Below are positions 25,601 to 35,559 of a stretch of 64,000 nt of DNA, piece after piece. The notes beneath the pieces were generated by a model. It did no database searches. It was not told the origin of the DNA and worked only from the letters and a program-made list of their open reading frames with translations. The position numbers and the translations under genes were made by a program. Every line of letters starts with the position of its first letter. Within the stretch, counting starts at the first letter, position 1. Origin of the DNA: Plasmodium relictum (taxonomy: Eukaryota > Apicomplexa > Aconoidasida > Haemosporida > Plasmodiidae); assembly GCF_900005765.1 (NCBI RefSeq), contig NC_041688.1:372001-436000 (forward strand), in the 5' to 3' direction.

Positions 25601-28137
25601 TTTACGAAAAATACACTACTTATATTCATAAATATGGTGGAAATACTGATAATTCGACTATCCAGAAAGCTAAAAGCAACTTAAAAAAAGAGAGTGAAGA
25701 AGAAGAAAATAAAGAAAAAGATATGATAAAAAATGATAAAATTAATAATAGTAAATTAGATAATGAAAAATACACAAATAAAGAGGAAATTTGCGAAGAT
25801 TTTGATAACAAAGACGATGATCCTGTTGATGCAGAAGATTATGTAGAAGAAGATATTAATGAAGAAAATGTTAGCTTAAGTAACGTTAAAGAAATAAAAA
25901 CTAAGAAAAGTGATATTTATGAAAATTGTCAAGAAAAAATAGAAGAGAAGGAAAGTGAAGAAGTAATAGATGATGAACATGTAGATATATTTAACTACTT
26001 AAAAATTAATAGAATCGTGCAGTTTATTCGATTTATAATTGAATATAATAATTGGCCTATTTTTTTGGATGAAACTATAAATTTAGAAAATTACTTAAAT
26101 TCTACAGAAATTAATTTATTTAAAAATATTAAACATTTTAATAACTTAAATAATTTCTACATAAATTTAAAAGATTTTAATATAAATAAAAACAGAATTA
26201 TGCAAATAATTGAAAATTCTATAAAAAGAGAAGACTGCGAAAATATTTGGTTAGAAAAGAAAATTCCTATTAAGCATATTGCATCAGCCTTATTTACAAA
26301 TAATTATGTAAATTTGTATAAAATACTTCAAAAAGGTATAAAAGTTTTAATTAATCTGAATTTAGATGAAGTAAATTTTATTATGAATAAATGTAAATAT
26401 GCAGCTGAAATTGTGTATTATAAAAGATTGGAGGAAATCAAATCATCAAGTAACAATTTAATTTTTACCATGTATAATGAAAATTTGAGTTCTATAGAAT
26501 ATTATTTTGATAAATTAAAAGAAAAAATTATTTTAATTAAATTAGTTAAAAATGAAGATGTTTTCCAAATCCTTGCAAACTTAATAACTAGTTTTCTACC
26601 AAATTCTACGAAATATCCAAAGGAAGTTGATATAAAAGATAATGTAAAAAAAGAAGATATTAATAAATTTATATTTTTATGTGATAAAGAGAAAAAAAAA
26701 TGTGGAATAGCGAATGAATTAAATAGAAAAAATGTTACTTATAATTTATTTAATTTTTTTAATAAAGAAATATTTGATAGTAAAATAAAAAATGTGGAAA
26801 TAGAATTTGTCAAAGACGATAAAATATTGTCTAGTCACGCAAATTTTATTAATACATTTGAAAACTCAAAGATATTAATAAACGACAATGTTTTTTCAGT
26901 TAATATTCTGTCTAATGTACTGTTAAAAGAAATGGCAGAAATTTTTTATTTTTATAATGAAAGTAGTATAGAAAAAGAAAACAAATTGTATCTCAATAAT
27001 AATTTTAAGAGTGCATATTTGCCTGTTATAAATAAATATTCTAAAAGTTTTCAGAATGTTGAAAACAAGGAGTTTTTTGATTTTGTAGCAAAAGATATAC
27101 AGAGTAAAAAAAAAAAAAAAGAAAGTAATGATAATATAGATGAAAGTAAATTAAATGAAAATGAAATTATTGAATATGAAAATAAAAAGGAAGATAATGA
27201 AAATGCATTTCATAATAGTGAAAATAAAAATTTTCAAAGGGAATACTTTGCTGCAGAAAAGGATAAATACGACATTGAAAAATTAATTGACAAAATTGCA
27301 AATTATGATCATGATGAAATGTTTAAAGAAATATTAGAATTTAGAAAATATAAATATAATGATAGTACTGAAATTCAAAAATGTCTTGAAGAATATTTAT
27401 TTACATATGATAAAATAAATATGATAAAATATTCTTCTTCAGAGGCAAGTAAAAATAATATGAGTGAACAAAATGAGAAAGAAAACAAAAATGCAGAAAA
27501 AGAATTGTGTTACGAACCACATGATATAAAATCAATTTATTTAAATTACATGTATAAATATATAGAATATATTATAAATAAAAAAGAGTTACCAATCAAT
27601 TTTAATTACATAAATGACGAATGGATAAATTCATTAACAGAATTAGAAAATCAAAAAATTTTAGATTATTCTACTAAAAAATATACAGGACATTTATATG
27701 ACTTACTAATTAATAGTAATGCTTGTTCATCTAAAAGAGCTTTGCATATTTTAGATTTAAGCTTAAGTAAAAATGGAAATGAAGATTTAACAGAAACTAC
27801 TGTTTCAAGTAGTGATATAAATCATTCTATTAAAAATTTTGATGAATATATTTTATGGGTATCTAACAATAAAAGAAAAACTTTTGAAAAATTAAATGCA
27901 GATGATGTATTAAATTCTGATACACCTGATAATGTAAAAAAAGAAATAAAAGATGTCATTGAGGAATATAATGCTATAAATGAAACAAATGCAAATAAAG
28001 ACCTAGATCCTAATAATGTAACTATTGACAACTTAAAAGATTTAGTTAAAAAACATAACATTTCAAAAGAAGAATTACAAGCAGCAATAAGCCAATTAGA
28101 TATGCCGAGTGATTTTGATATCAATTCATTATTTTAA
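22615..28137 (+). CDS. 1840-residue secretory/apicoplast-type protein with three SprT-like modules lacking metal ligands
   Basis: Single exon. A hydrophobic N-terminus (residues 9-19) followed by basic residues suggests a signal peptide and plastid-type transit. The central part carries three similar blocks. Block 1 (about 460-545) has MWTFFNFKIFNNELP then PSIMIF and LLNYMILKMMYEY. Block 2 (about 922-1000) has YYTKYLFRFDLP then SVIYINND and ILSRVLLDECLNIY. Block 3 (about 1373-1447) has YNLFNFFNKEIFD then SKILINDN and ILSNVLLKEMAEIF. The pattern (helix with FN..IF..LP, strand, then helix where HExxH would sit) resembles SprT-type zinc peptidases, but the ligand positions read DECLN and KEMAE, so catalysis is unlikely. 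Acidic linkers separate the blocks, and the last 80 residues contain short helical segments. No family is recognised with certainty; the SprT link is inference from pattern. Confidence 0.8.
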   Translation: MINYLKKYVIIIIIFQVFLKKKEAIKIRRFHEYLNFIQPTFFTNTSKYQIKTNFNTLKKKDKYNSSREYYLVKRERESNEGDKENDYANKPLEEENNNNEVINNKDSHFKNKRNNDEKSEVLDNRINNNNECIDNDNNMYLNGEILKEEEINEHMKFQQWSDRFLLSNEKNFFYDIGNKCINTKYYDKINQINDKFYKKECVLKDSSIKLTPFQNKTENENICLSLTKNIKQKLSYDTYEKKNSNNDNINKVDNNYHSDCTNTHNYINDKNVFVQKEVILNEEEILKLSHIDYTKRTNLIFPSRSLYSAVYIGKEAFNDFIEKGLYSIKLSLNKYLNSYYECNLKSNLDDKIFLMFIIRYIKSYILNIIYKTFQIKLLNEVEIENDSNILPDKNKLINNETYLELSSEYEAIINILIHFFDKIKELFKINEKELIDYLAKKTETITYSTPYNFKSNKEAERHINNMWTFFNFKIFNNELPSFDSINFYWMNSKVENLLKIKNMKSYKIVNKDFINLPSIMIFSNLKNSPILLNYMILKMMYEYRNLLKDDILPFKEIKNYQKLKRFDMTKQKIIKFVHGISGLLENIDFYFYTPYLGDLNLSGKESAIFFSYLKNVSGDNGKLLYNLEYNNELSFYNKNERESSIKTKYFGKESDYSNVFKEEVQEEQKEAENIKHKNDEIKLEEEDEEIEEDDLVFLLLKSNVTNDIDKAIHMATNVYKKKNINSIWGNSYDINYENIEERTKKINDLSKKENSFQLQRFRIPLNEFSASLFLCDANNSTKYLTQNIEKLKELNEFDLTFVHNALTYSCLRFLHDSGNENEDVEGLLKKFEKNEKVEITNNIMALQMMVVIGELFRNIRKMRNKEKFSFKRILQTDVIVDLYNSHSIYDEHMNINNMEYIMKNLKIDYPLKSNILLNEKNKEEIAYYFLNYYTKYLFRFDLPNNIVIKFTSDISGLSFYDYNFDYISNDSVIYINNDINSSLILSRVLLDECLNIYEKYTTYIHKYGGNTDNSTIQKAKSNLKKESEEEENKEKDMIKNDKINNSKLDNEKYTNKEEICEDFDNKDDDPVDAEDYVEEDINEENVSLSNVKEIKTKKSDIYENCQEKIEEKESEEVIDDEHVDIFNYLKINRIVQFIRFIIEYNNWPIFLDETINLENYLNSTEINLFKNIKHFNNLNNFYINLKDFNINKNRIMQIIENSIKREDCENIWLEKKIPIKHIASALFTNNYVNLYKILQKGIKVLINLNLDEVNFIMNKCKYAAEIVYYKRLEEIKSSSNNLIFTMYNENLSSIEYYFDKLKEKIILIKLVKNEDVFQILANLITSFLPNSTKYPKEVDIKDNVKKEDINKFIFLCDKEKKKCGIANELNRKNVTYNLFNFFNKEIFDSKIKNVEIEFVKDDKILSSHANFINTFENSKILINDNVFSVNILSNVLLKEMAEIFYFYNESSIEKENKLYLNNNFKSAYLPVINKYSKSFQNVENKEFFDFVAKDIQSKKKKKESNDNIDESKLNENEIIEYENKKEDNENAFHNSENKNFQREYFAAEKDKYDIEKLIDKIANYDHDEMFKEILEFRKYKYNDSTEIQKCLEEYLFTYDKINMIKYSSSEASKNNMSEQNEKENKNAEKELCYEPHDIKSIYLNYMYKYIEYIINKKELPINFNYINDEWINSLTELENQKILDYSTKKYTGHLYDLLINSNACSSKRALHILDLSLSKNGNEDLTETTVSSSDINHSIKNFDEYILWVSNNKRKTFEKLNADDVLNSDTPDNVKKEIKDVIEEYNAINETNANKDLDPNNVTIDNLKDLVKKHNISKEELQAAISQLDMPSDFDINSLF

Positions 28138-29476
28138 ATTTTTTTTATATTCAGTTTGTTTTTATTTATATATCTTATGCATTTAACATTTTTTAATTCT
28201 ATTTACAGTTTTTGTTACATTATATATTTTAACCTTTTATATTTATTTTACAATTATAAATTTAAGGCAATTTATTGCCTTATATATACTTTAATTTTTC
28301 AATATATATATAATTATTTTATTATGTATTGCTTTACCATTTAAAAAGGTTGTATGTTCATACATATATTTTTATCCAATTTGTTTTTCTACTTTTTTTT
28401 TATTTTTTTTCATGTTAAACATTATTTGATTTTTTTTTTTTTTTTTCTAAGATGAAATAAAAGATATTAAGATCTTATTATTGTTTATACATAAAATAAC
28501 ACATCAACATGTATATATATATATATTTTTTCATCAATATATATTTTTTTGTGTGTACAGCAAAATTTTACTTCTTTTTCATTTTTATACATACTATTTC
28601 TTATGCTGCTTTTTTATATATTTCATAAATTTATATAAAATTTACAGAACACTTGAAAATAAAATATTTTTTTTTTCATAATTTTTAATTATTTTAATAT
28701 TAATTACATATTTCAATTTCATATAAGTACTCTTAAGAGATATGTTTTTATAAACTTTGTACTTAACATTTTTTATAAATTTCATTTTTAGTTTATTTTC
28801 TATCTTTTAAAAAATAAATATATTCTCATTTTCTCTTCATTTTTTTCATATTTTGCTTTTATATTCTGAGTGGTTTACTTTTTGAAACTCTTTTACTAAA
28901 AATATATATATTCAAATAATAATTTTTAAAATTTCCTAGAAATATCTTAATAGGAATATATTGTGTAATTCGATATCTATTTTTATAGATTAGTTTTCGC
29001 TTTTTTTTTTTTTTTTTACACTAATATATTTTTGAAAGTTAAATTTTATTTAAAATTTTATTTCTTTTCAAAAAAAAAAAAATATTTTTTTTTTTTGATT
29101 TTATATAATGAATGAAAATAATTTTAATTTAGTAAATTCAACAATCATTTAAATATATATATTTTTTGTTTTAATTTAATTTTATATAATTGGTGTTTTA
29201 TTTAACCCATTGTTCATATGTTTTACCTAAACAATGCTAATACATAAAAAGTATTCGTATAAATAATTTTAATGAAAAATAAAAAAAAACTATTTTTTTT
29301 TTTAATTATTAATTAAATATATGAAGTATTATTATATCGAATCATTATCTTCTTATAATCTCCGAATTATATTTAATTCTTTCTTTTCTTTTACCTTTTG
29401 TTTTTAATTAAACATAATATAAAACATTAAAATGTTTTTTTCCAAATAACGATTATAATAATTAGGAATAACAAAA
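28138..29476. other. intergenic region, no gene seen
   Basis: Spacer between two plus-strand genes. The first 550 bases are T-rich on the plus strand and give only hydrophobic chance frames; the rest is homopolymer-rich leader DNA of CDC73. No coding island found on either strand. Confidence 0.65.
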
Positions 29477-32248
29477 ATGGATAGAGAACAGTTAAATTTA
29501 AAAATATTAATGAAAAAATTTTTAAGTGATGAAAAAGAATATATAAAGTTTTTGAATAAAGGTAATAAAGATATAATAGTTTTTGAAAAACATAATTTTT
29601 ATATTTATAGTGATGTTTTATGTGGAATTGAAAGTAGGAAAAAGGAAAAGTATAACATAGGAGATATTTATTTATTTTTATGTTTACCTAAAAGTAATTA
29701 TACCTATTCTTATATTAATTCTATTGGTTATAAATATATAAGCATATTAGAAAGGGGTAAAATTATAAAAATTATTGAAGAAGATGAGGATAGTGACGAA
29801 ATAAGAGTTAATTTTTTTATTTATGATGAAAAAAAAAAAATAGATTTACATGATTATGTTGATATAGAAAAGGAACATATTATAAAAGTAGAATTATTTA
29901 ATAGTGAGAATAGCGAAGATATAGAAGAAGGTAGTGAAGATAATATGGAAAAAAAAGATATAAAAAAAAATGAAAAAATTAAAATTATTAAAAAAGAAGA
30001 TTCCTATGTTTTAAATAAGGATAACATAGAAAATAATCAGGAAAAAATATCATCTGAAATGAATAAGGAAAATAATAAGTCGAGCGAAGATAATCTTATA
30101 TCATTCGAAAATACTAGAAAAATATGTGATTCAGATAAAATATTGGAGTCTTTAATATTTTATTTTAAAAGTGATTATATTTCTAATTCCTTAAATAAAT
30201 ATAAACTAAAAAGTAAAAGCTTAAGAAGAAAAAGAAAATATAATTTTTTAGAGGATACATCTCTTATGGAGTATGATGAATTAATATATTATAATATTAA
30301 TGAAATAAATTCATTTGAAGAATATGATAATGAATTAAGTAGTAATTTTGAGTTCTTTAGGAGAAAGTGTTCACTAGATAAAAGCTTATATAATAATTCG
30401 GAATTATATAATAAAAGAGTAGAAAATTTTGAGAAAAAAGATGAAATACCAAATAATAAGTATTATTATAAAAATAATGAAAATCAAAAAAATAATGATT
30501 CTGTAGAAAAAAATTACAGTATTTTAAGACATTATTATGAAAACAATTTTTTTCAAAATATTTTTTTTCAAAATTTAAATTTATATTCTTTATTGAAAAA
30601 TATTTACATTAGAAGATTTTCTAATGAAGAAATAATTGATAAAAATGTGAAATTAATAAGTGAAAAATTTCATATAGAATATATGAAATATATACAAAAT
30701 AATCATAAATTTAATCCTTCGAATTGTAATCATTCCTTAAGTGAAAACATAAACGATTATGTTGATATAAATGATGAATGCATTATTAATAATAGTTTAA
30801 TAGAGAAAGATATTTTTGAATTTGATTGGAACTCTTATGATACGAATGAAGAAAATAAAAATTCAATAAATAAATATAAAAAATTAGATTATAATAATAT
30901 ATTATATTCTTTTAAAAAAAGAAGAAAAGAGTTTTTTAATGAAAAAAAATTTGTTGAAATTATGAAAAATTTTAATGAACATGATAAAATAATTTTCTTT
31001 CATAATTTATTAACACAATATATATATTCTTTAAATAATAAAAAATATTATGAACAAAATAAAGGAAATATAAATTTTGTTCACAATTTTATAAGTAATT
31101 TATCTCATGAAGAGGATTTTAATGTAGATACAGAAAATTTTTTATTCTCCAGTTCATATATTCCCTTTACTGATTCGGATGAATTATCCTTTAAATTAAA
31201 TGAACAAGAGAAGTATAATAAAAACAAAAAATGCGAAGATATAGAAAAGGAAAATAATGGAGGTAATAATGTTAATAGTAATGATGAAAATGATCCGATG
31301 TTGAGATCATTTAGTGAAAATAGTAACGTATCAATTGATAGTAATAACAACTTAAAATGTAATATTGGTAATTTTAATTTACTTCAAAATAATTATGTAG
31401 AAATAAAAAATAGTTTAAATATTAATTTGTCCAATTTAAAATTATCAGATACAAATATCAAAAACAATAAAGAATTAATTAAATCTACTCATATTAAAGA
31501 AATAAATTTTAAAGGTCCTTATGATATAATAGAAAAAAACGATTGCGATTTTAGCAGGATTTATAAATTTTTTGAAGAAGAACTTTTAAAAAAAGGTAAT
31601 ATAAAAAATGTATATATAAATGGAATAAAGAAAAATATTATTGTTGATGATAATAGTAAAATAACAACTCAAAAAAAATCTTTAAAAGTGATAGATGAAA
31701 TACATTTAAAATATAAAAAAAGGCCAATTATTTTAATACCAAAAGATAATAATATAATAAATAAAAATAATATTGAATCCTTTTTTCTACATAACAATTT
31801 AAATAGTACCAATCTTCCTATGCAAAGTAATAGTACGAGTGGTATATATGATTCTTTGTCAATAATATATAAAATGTTTAATAAAAGTATAAAATTTTTA
31901 TTTATTGAAAATGATAAAATATCTAAATTTACGGAAATTGATTGGAAATGTGTAATTGCAGTTATTTTAAATCCTAATCAATCATTAAAAGAACTATTAA
32001 AAGAATACCCATTTCAATCTTTGACAGACTTATTTCATACTTTCAAGACTTTTGTTTTTATCTACACTAATGAAAAATTGTCTCATGATTTATTATCTTA
32101 TAATAATATTGAAATTATAAAATTAAATCATAATAATAGAAAAGATGATTACATTTCTGTTAATAAATTTTGGAGTATAGTTGAAAAATTTATTTTACAA
32201 AGAAGGGATAAGAATTTTTTTTTTAAAAAAAAATTTTTAGCAAACTGA
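29477..32248 (+). CDS. CDC73: CDC73/parafibromin-like subunit of the PAF1 complex
   Basis: 923 residues, single exon. The C-terminal 170 residues fit the CDC73 Ras-like domain: KRPIILIPKDNN from residue 749 matches the family's RxPIIIVP strand, DWKCVIAVILNP at 822 matches DWxRVVAVF, then ELLKEYPFQSLTDLFH matches the W-x-F-K-x-W-P...LF region, and VNKFWSIVEKFI ends the domain. The N-terminus (LKILMKKFLSDEKEYIKF, then a strand KDIIVF) is like the CDC73 N-terminal domain. The PAF1 complex travels with RNA polymerase II and promotes histone modification and elongation. About 450 Asn/Lys-rich residues separate the two conserved ends, making it longer than human parafibromin (about 530). The ATG at 29477 follows the usual A-rich leader. 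Confidence 0.85.
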   Translation: MDREQLNLKILMKKFLSDEKEYIKFLNKGNKDIIVFEKHNFYIYSDVLCGIESRKKEKYNIGDIYLFLCLPKSNYTYSYINSIGYKYISILERGKIIKIIEEDEDSDEIRVNFFIYDEKKKIDLHDYVDIEKEHIIKVELFNSENSEDIEEGSEDNMEKKDIKKNEKIKIIKKEDSYVLNKDNIENNQEKISSEMNKENNKSSEDNLISFENTRKICDSDKILESLIFYFKSDYISNSLNKYKLKSKSLRRKRKYNFLEDTSLMEYDELIYYNINEINSFEEYDNELSSNFEFFRRKCSLDKSLYNNSELYNKRVENFEKKDEIPNNKYYYKNNENQKNNDSVEKNYSILRHYYENNFFQNIFFQNLNLYSLLKNIYIRRFSNEEIIDKNVKLISEKFHIEYMKYIQNNHKFNPSNCNHSLSENINDYVDINDECIINNSLIEKDIFEFDWNSYDTNEENKNSINKYKKLDYNNILYSFKKRRKEFFNEKKFVEIMKNFNEHDKIIFFHNLLTQYIYSLNNKKYYEQNKGNINFVHNFISNLSHEEDFNVDTENFLFSSSYIPFTDSDELSFKLNEQEKYNKNKKCEDIEKENNGGNNVNSNDENDPMLRSFSENSNVSIDSNNNLKCNIGNFNLLQNNYVEIKNSLNINLSNLKLSDTNIKNNKELIKSTHIKEINFKGPYDIIEKNDCDFSRIYKFFEEELLKKGNIKNVYINGIKKNIIVDDNSKITTQKKSLKVIDEIHLKYKKRPIILIPKDNNIINKNNIESFFLHNNLNSTNLPMQSNSTSGIYDSLSIIYKMFNKSIKFLFIENDKISKFTEIDWKCVIAVILNPNQSLKELLKEYPFQSLTDLFHTFKTFVFIYTNEKLSHDLLSYNNIEIIKLNHNNRKDDYISVNKFWSIVEKFILQRRDKNFFFKKKFLAN

Positions 32249-32997
32249 AATATATATAAATATATATATTATGCTTATAATTTTTATTGATATGTTCCAT
32301 TTATTATTTTTACTTTTTTAATTATGTTCATTTCACTTTTGTCATAAAATTATATCTATCATTATTATTATTTATTATCTACTATTTTTTTGTATTTTCT
32401 TGTATTCATATTTTTATTTATTAATTTATTTTTTACTTTTTTTTTTTTAGAGATTATTATACTTATTTATTTTTAAGATAATGGGAGCATAAATTGTATT
32501 TTAAAAATATTATTAATATCAAATGTTCTTTAAAAATATAAAATATAAAATTACGAAGCTTTTTTTTTTTTTTTTTCCATATATTTTAAATTTTTCTTTG
32601 TTTATTTAATTATTCTTGTACAAAAGTTAAATAAAATTACATTATAATTATCTTATTCAACTTATGTAATTTTAAAAATTATTTTTTATTAGTTTTTTTA
32701 TTTTATTTTTTTTTTTTCTTATGACGCTATCTTATTTTGTATTCTTAATTTTATAATATTTTAATTTTCATATACATAAAAGGAGTTCAAATAAAATATT
32801 AATGAAAAAAAAAAAATAAAAAAGAGCAATTTCTAAAAAAAATTATAGGATTATAATAAAAGCCCATTTCTTAATATACATGGAATAATTATTCTTATGC
32901 CTCAATTCAAGGTTCTTTACTTTTAAGTTATTCTTATTACATAAGAGAGATTTTAAAATGAGGTATTGAAAAAAAAAAATTTATATAAGATATAAAA
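32249..32997. other. intergenic region, no gene seen
   Basis: Low-complexity spacer with long T runs near 32440 and 32560; the last 150 bases are the A-rich leader of the Ap4A hydrolase. An ATG at 32958 opens only a three-codon frame. Confidence 0.65.
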
Positions 32998-33854
32998 ATG
33001 AGCTTTTGCAAAAAGTATAAAACAATTAAATATAAAAGAATTTCATAAAAAAGAATTTTCTGATAAAGAATTAACAGAAAAAAAGTTCATACTAAAAACA
33101 ATAAATTTTTTTTTTTTTTTTCATTTTGTAGAGATGTTATAAGAGCCTTTGGAATATTAATATATAGAATTATAAATAAGAATGCTAAAAATGATTTCAA
33201 TAGAAATTCAAAAATTGAATTTTTATTTTTAAGAGCATCATATGGTAATAGACATTGGACACCTCCAAAAGGTTAGCCTGAGTAATATATTTTAATTTTT
33301 TTATTTTTCTTATTATTTAAAATTTTTACTTTATTAAGGATTACATGAAGAGAACGAAAATGGATTAGATACAGCTATACGAGAAACATTCGAAGAAACT
33401 GGTTTAGAGAAAAATAAATATAAATTACTGAATTTTGAAAAAGTAAGAAAATTTAAAAATGCTTAGTAATAATAATATGCACATTTAATTTTTTTAATCT
33501 CTTATTTCATATTATTTAGACGTTAATATACAATGTTAAAGATAAGCCAAAAGAAACCACATACTATTTAGCTCTTTTGTTAAATAACGACGAAAATATT
33601 AAATTATCAAATGAGCACACTGATTTTAAGTATTATTTAAAAAAAAAAAAAAGAAAAGAAGAAAAAAATAATAAATGAATTTATACATAAAGAAATTAGT
33701 AAATAGAACAAAGTATAATTATATTACTCTTATTATTTATTTTTAAATTTATAGATGGGTACAGAGTAGTGAATCAGAAGCATATTCTCTCCCTGATTCC
33801 TTATTAGAATTGATGAAAAATGCAGAAGAATATATAAGAAAAATAGGAAAATAA
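32998..33854 (+). CDS. Nudix hydrolase, bis(5'-nucleosyl)-tetraphosphatase (Ap4A hydrolase)
   Basis: Five exons by eye: 32998-33014, 33132-33271, 33339-33442, 33520-33629, 33755-33854, giving 156 residues, the usual size for asymmetric Ap4A hydrolases. Exon 1 is only 17 bases. The Nudix box spans residues 53-75 with the pattern G-x5-E-x7-R-E-T-x-E-E-x-G-L (GLHEENE, then RETFEETGL); the third residue of REU is Thr, as in the animal and plant Ap4A class. It is preceded by HWTPPKG, where the intron falls inside the final Gly. It would cleave diadenosine tetraphosphate to ATP and AMP, clearing an alarmone by-product of aminoacyl-tRNA synthetases. The C-terminal part (FKWVQSSESEAYSL) matches the family's substrate-binding end. 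The intron boundaries are strongly supported by protein continuity; the first exon is the least certain. Confidence 0.92.
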
Positions 33855-34584
33855 AATTTCAATAATTTTATAGAATAATAATAGGTTTTAATTAAGTTAT
33901 ATACTTAAGATAAACATAGAACAGAAAAAATTTACTTCAAAAAAGTATAATAATATATTTGTTTAGAAATGAAGGGAAGAAATTCCTATGTGTAATAGAA
34001 TTTACTTTTTTACAATTTATATTTATAAAAGATTTATATTAATATTTATTTAATTTTTATATGACATTTTGGAGATTTTTAATTGTATGTTTAAATTTTT
34101 TAAAATTAGCTTGATATCTTTTAGATTATTTAAAAAAAAAAAAATTTAACTTTATAAATTTTTGAAAACTTATTTGATTTTAATTTTTTAATTTTTCTAT
34201 ATTTATTAATAATCTTATTTATTTATTTTATTTTATTTTACTTTTTTTTTTTTTTTTTTGGCATAATGCATTTTTTTTCTATAAAAAGAGCAAGTATAAA
34301 AAAAATTTCAAAAAAATTATTGAACAAATAATTTAAGTATGTTTGCTAATATAATTATGATAATATTTCTTTTTACTTAAATAATACAAATTTTAATATA
34401 TTATATTTTGTTAGAAAAGTGTTAATTTTCATATTTATTATTTATTTTTTTATTCTATTTTATTTTTTTTATATTATTCTCTTTTTGTTAATATTTTTTG
34501 TTTTATTTTCTTTATTATTATTTTTTTTATTTAATATATCATTAATATAAAGATATGTAAAACTATAAATTTTTTTTTTTTAAT
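33855..34584. other. intergenic region, no gene seen
   Basis: T-rich spacer of about 730 bases between the Ap4A hydrolase and ThiD-type genes, both on the plus strand. No coding signal on either strand. Confidence 0.7.
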
Positions 34585-35559
34585 ATGATGGAAGTTACTA
34601 AGATTTTAAGCATAGCAGGAAGTGATAGCTGTGGAGGAGCAGGTATGCAAGCTGATATAAAAACAGCAACAAGTTTAGGATGCCATTGCTGTACTGTATT
34701 TGTTGTTTTAACTTCTCAGAATACTAAAGAAGTTAAATCAATTATAGAAATAGAAGAAAATTTCATTATTGAACAGCTGGATAGTATTTTTGAAGATACT
34801 GAAATTAATGTTGTTAAATTAGGAGTTTTGTATTCTAAAAAGATTATATCATTAGTTCATAATTACATAAAAAATATAAACAGTAAGAGAGAAAGGAAAT
34901 TATTAGTAGTGTTTGATCCTGTTTTTGTGTCTAGCTCAGGTTGCAAGTTAGCAGAAGATATGGATTATGTAAAATTTGCTTTGGACATGATTTGCCCTAT
35001 AAGTACAATAATTACTCCTAATTTTTATGAATGCAAATTAATTCTTGAAGTATTAAACTGCGATATTGATTTTACAAATATAAATTCAATAGAATTATGC
35101 AAATTATTTGCTGAAAAATTAAATATAAATGCGTGTTTACTTAAAAGTTGTAATATTGATAAAAACTGTATTGAAGAAAATAAATTATATGCAGTTGATC
35201 ACTTATGTATAAGAAAAAATAAGAATGAAATTGAGGATATAAGTAAAAAAGATATCATAAATATAAATAAAAAGGGTATATATATTTATGATATTTATAA
35301 ATTAATAACAAAAAGAACACCAGATGCTGATATTCACGGTACAGGTTGTACCTTGTCAACAGCCATTTCATGCTTTTTATCAAAAAAGTACGATTTACTT
35401 TATTCTTGTATTGAATCAAAGAAATATATATGTAACTGCATTAAATATGCTTACAATTTTGGAAGTAAAAGTAAAGGATTAAATCATTTAAAAGCTTCAC
35501 AGGAATTACTAAATTTTAATGACTTTGAAGTAATCAAAGTTGCTCAAAATATATCATGA
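34585..35559 (+). CDS. thiD: hydroxymethylpyrimidine / phosphomethylpyrimidine kinase (ThiD type)
   Basis: 324 residues, single exon. It phosphorylates 4-amino-5-hydroxymethyl-2-methylpyrimidine (and its phosphate) with ATP, feeding the pyrimidine half of thiamine; family members may also phosphorylate pyridoxal. Seen: the N-terminal GSDSCGGAGMQADIKT (residues 12-27) that opens the ribokinase-like fold, VFDPVF, IITPNFYE, and HGTGCTLSTAISCFL at 251 onward, with the anion-hole Gly-Thr-Gly and Cys255 in the place of the ThiD active-site Cys. A Lys/Ile-rich insertion of about 40 residues lies before the HGTGC motif, as is common in plasmodial proteins. Two adjacent ATGs (34585 and 34588) make the first residue ambiguous. 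No riboswitch-like structure was seen upstream. Confidence 0.95.
   Translation: MMEVTKILSIAGSDSCGGAGMQADIKTATSLGCHCCTVFVVLTSQNTKEVKSIIEIEENFIIEQLDSIFEDTEINVVKLGVLYSKKIISLVHNYIKNINSKRERKLLVVFDPVFVSSSGCKLAEDMDYVKFALDMICPISTIITPNFYECKLILEVLNCDIDFTNINSIELCKLFAEKLNINACLLKSCNIDKNCIEENKLYAVDHLCIRKNKNEIEDISKKDIININKKGIYIYDIYKLITKRTPDADIHGTGCTLSTAISCFLSKKYDLLYSCIESKKYICNCIKYAYNFGSKSKGLNHLKASQELLNFNDFEVIKVAQNIS

Noticed and set aside
28156-28681. Two hydrophobic plus-strand frames after the 1840-residue gene
   Set aside because: T-rich 3' flanking DNA; Phe/Tyr/Ile only, no folded-domain character.
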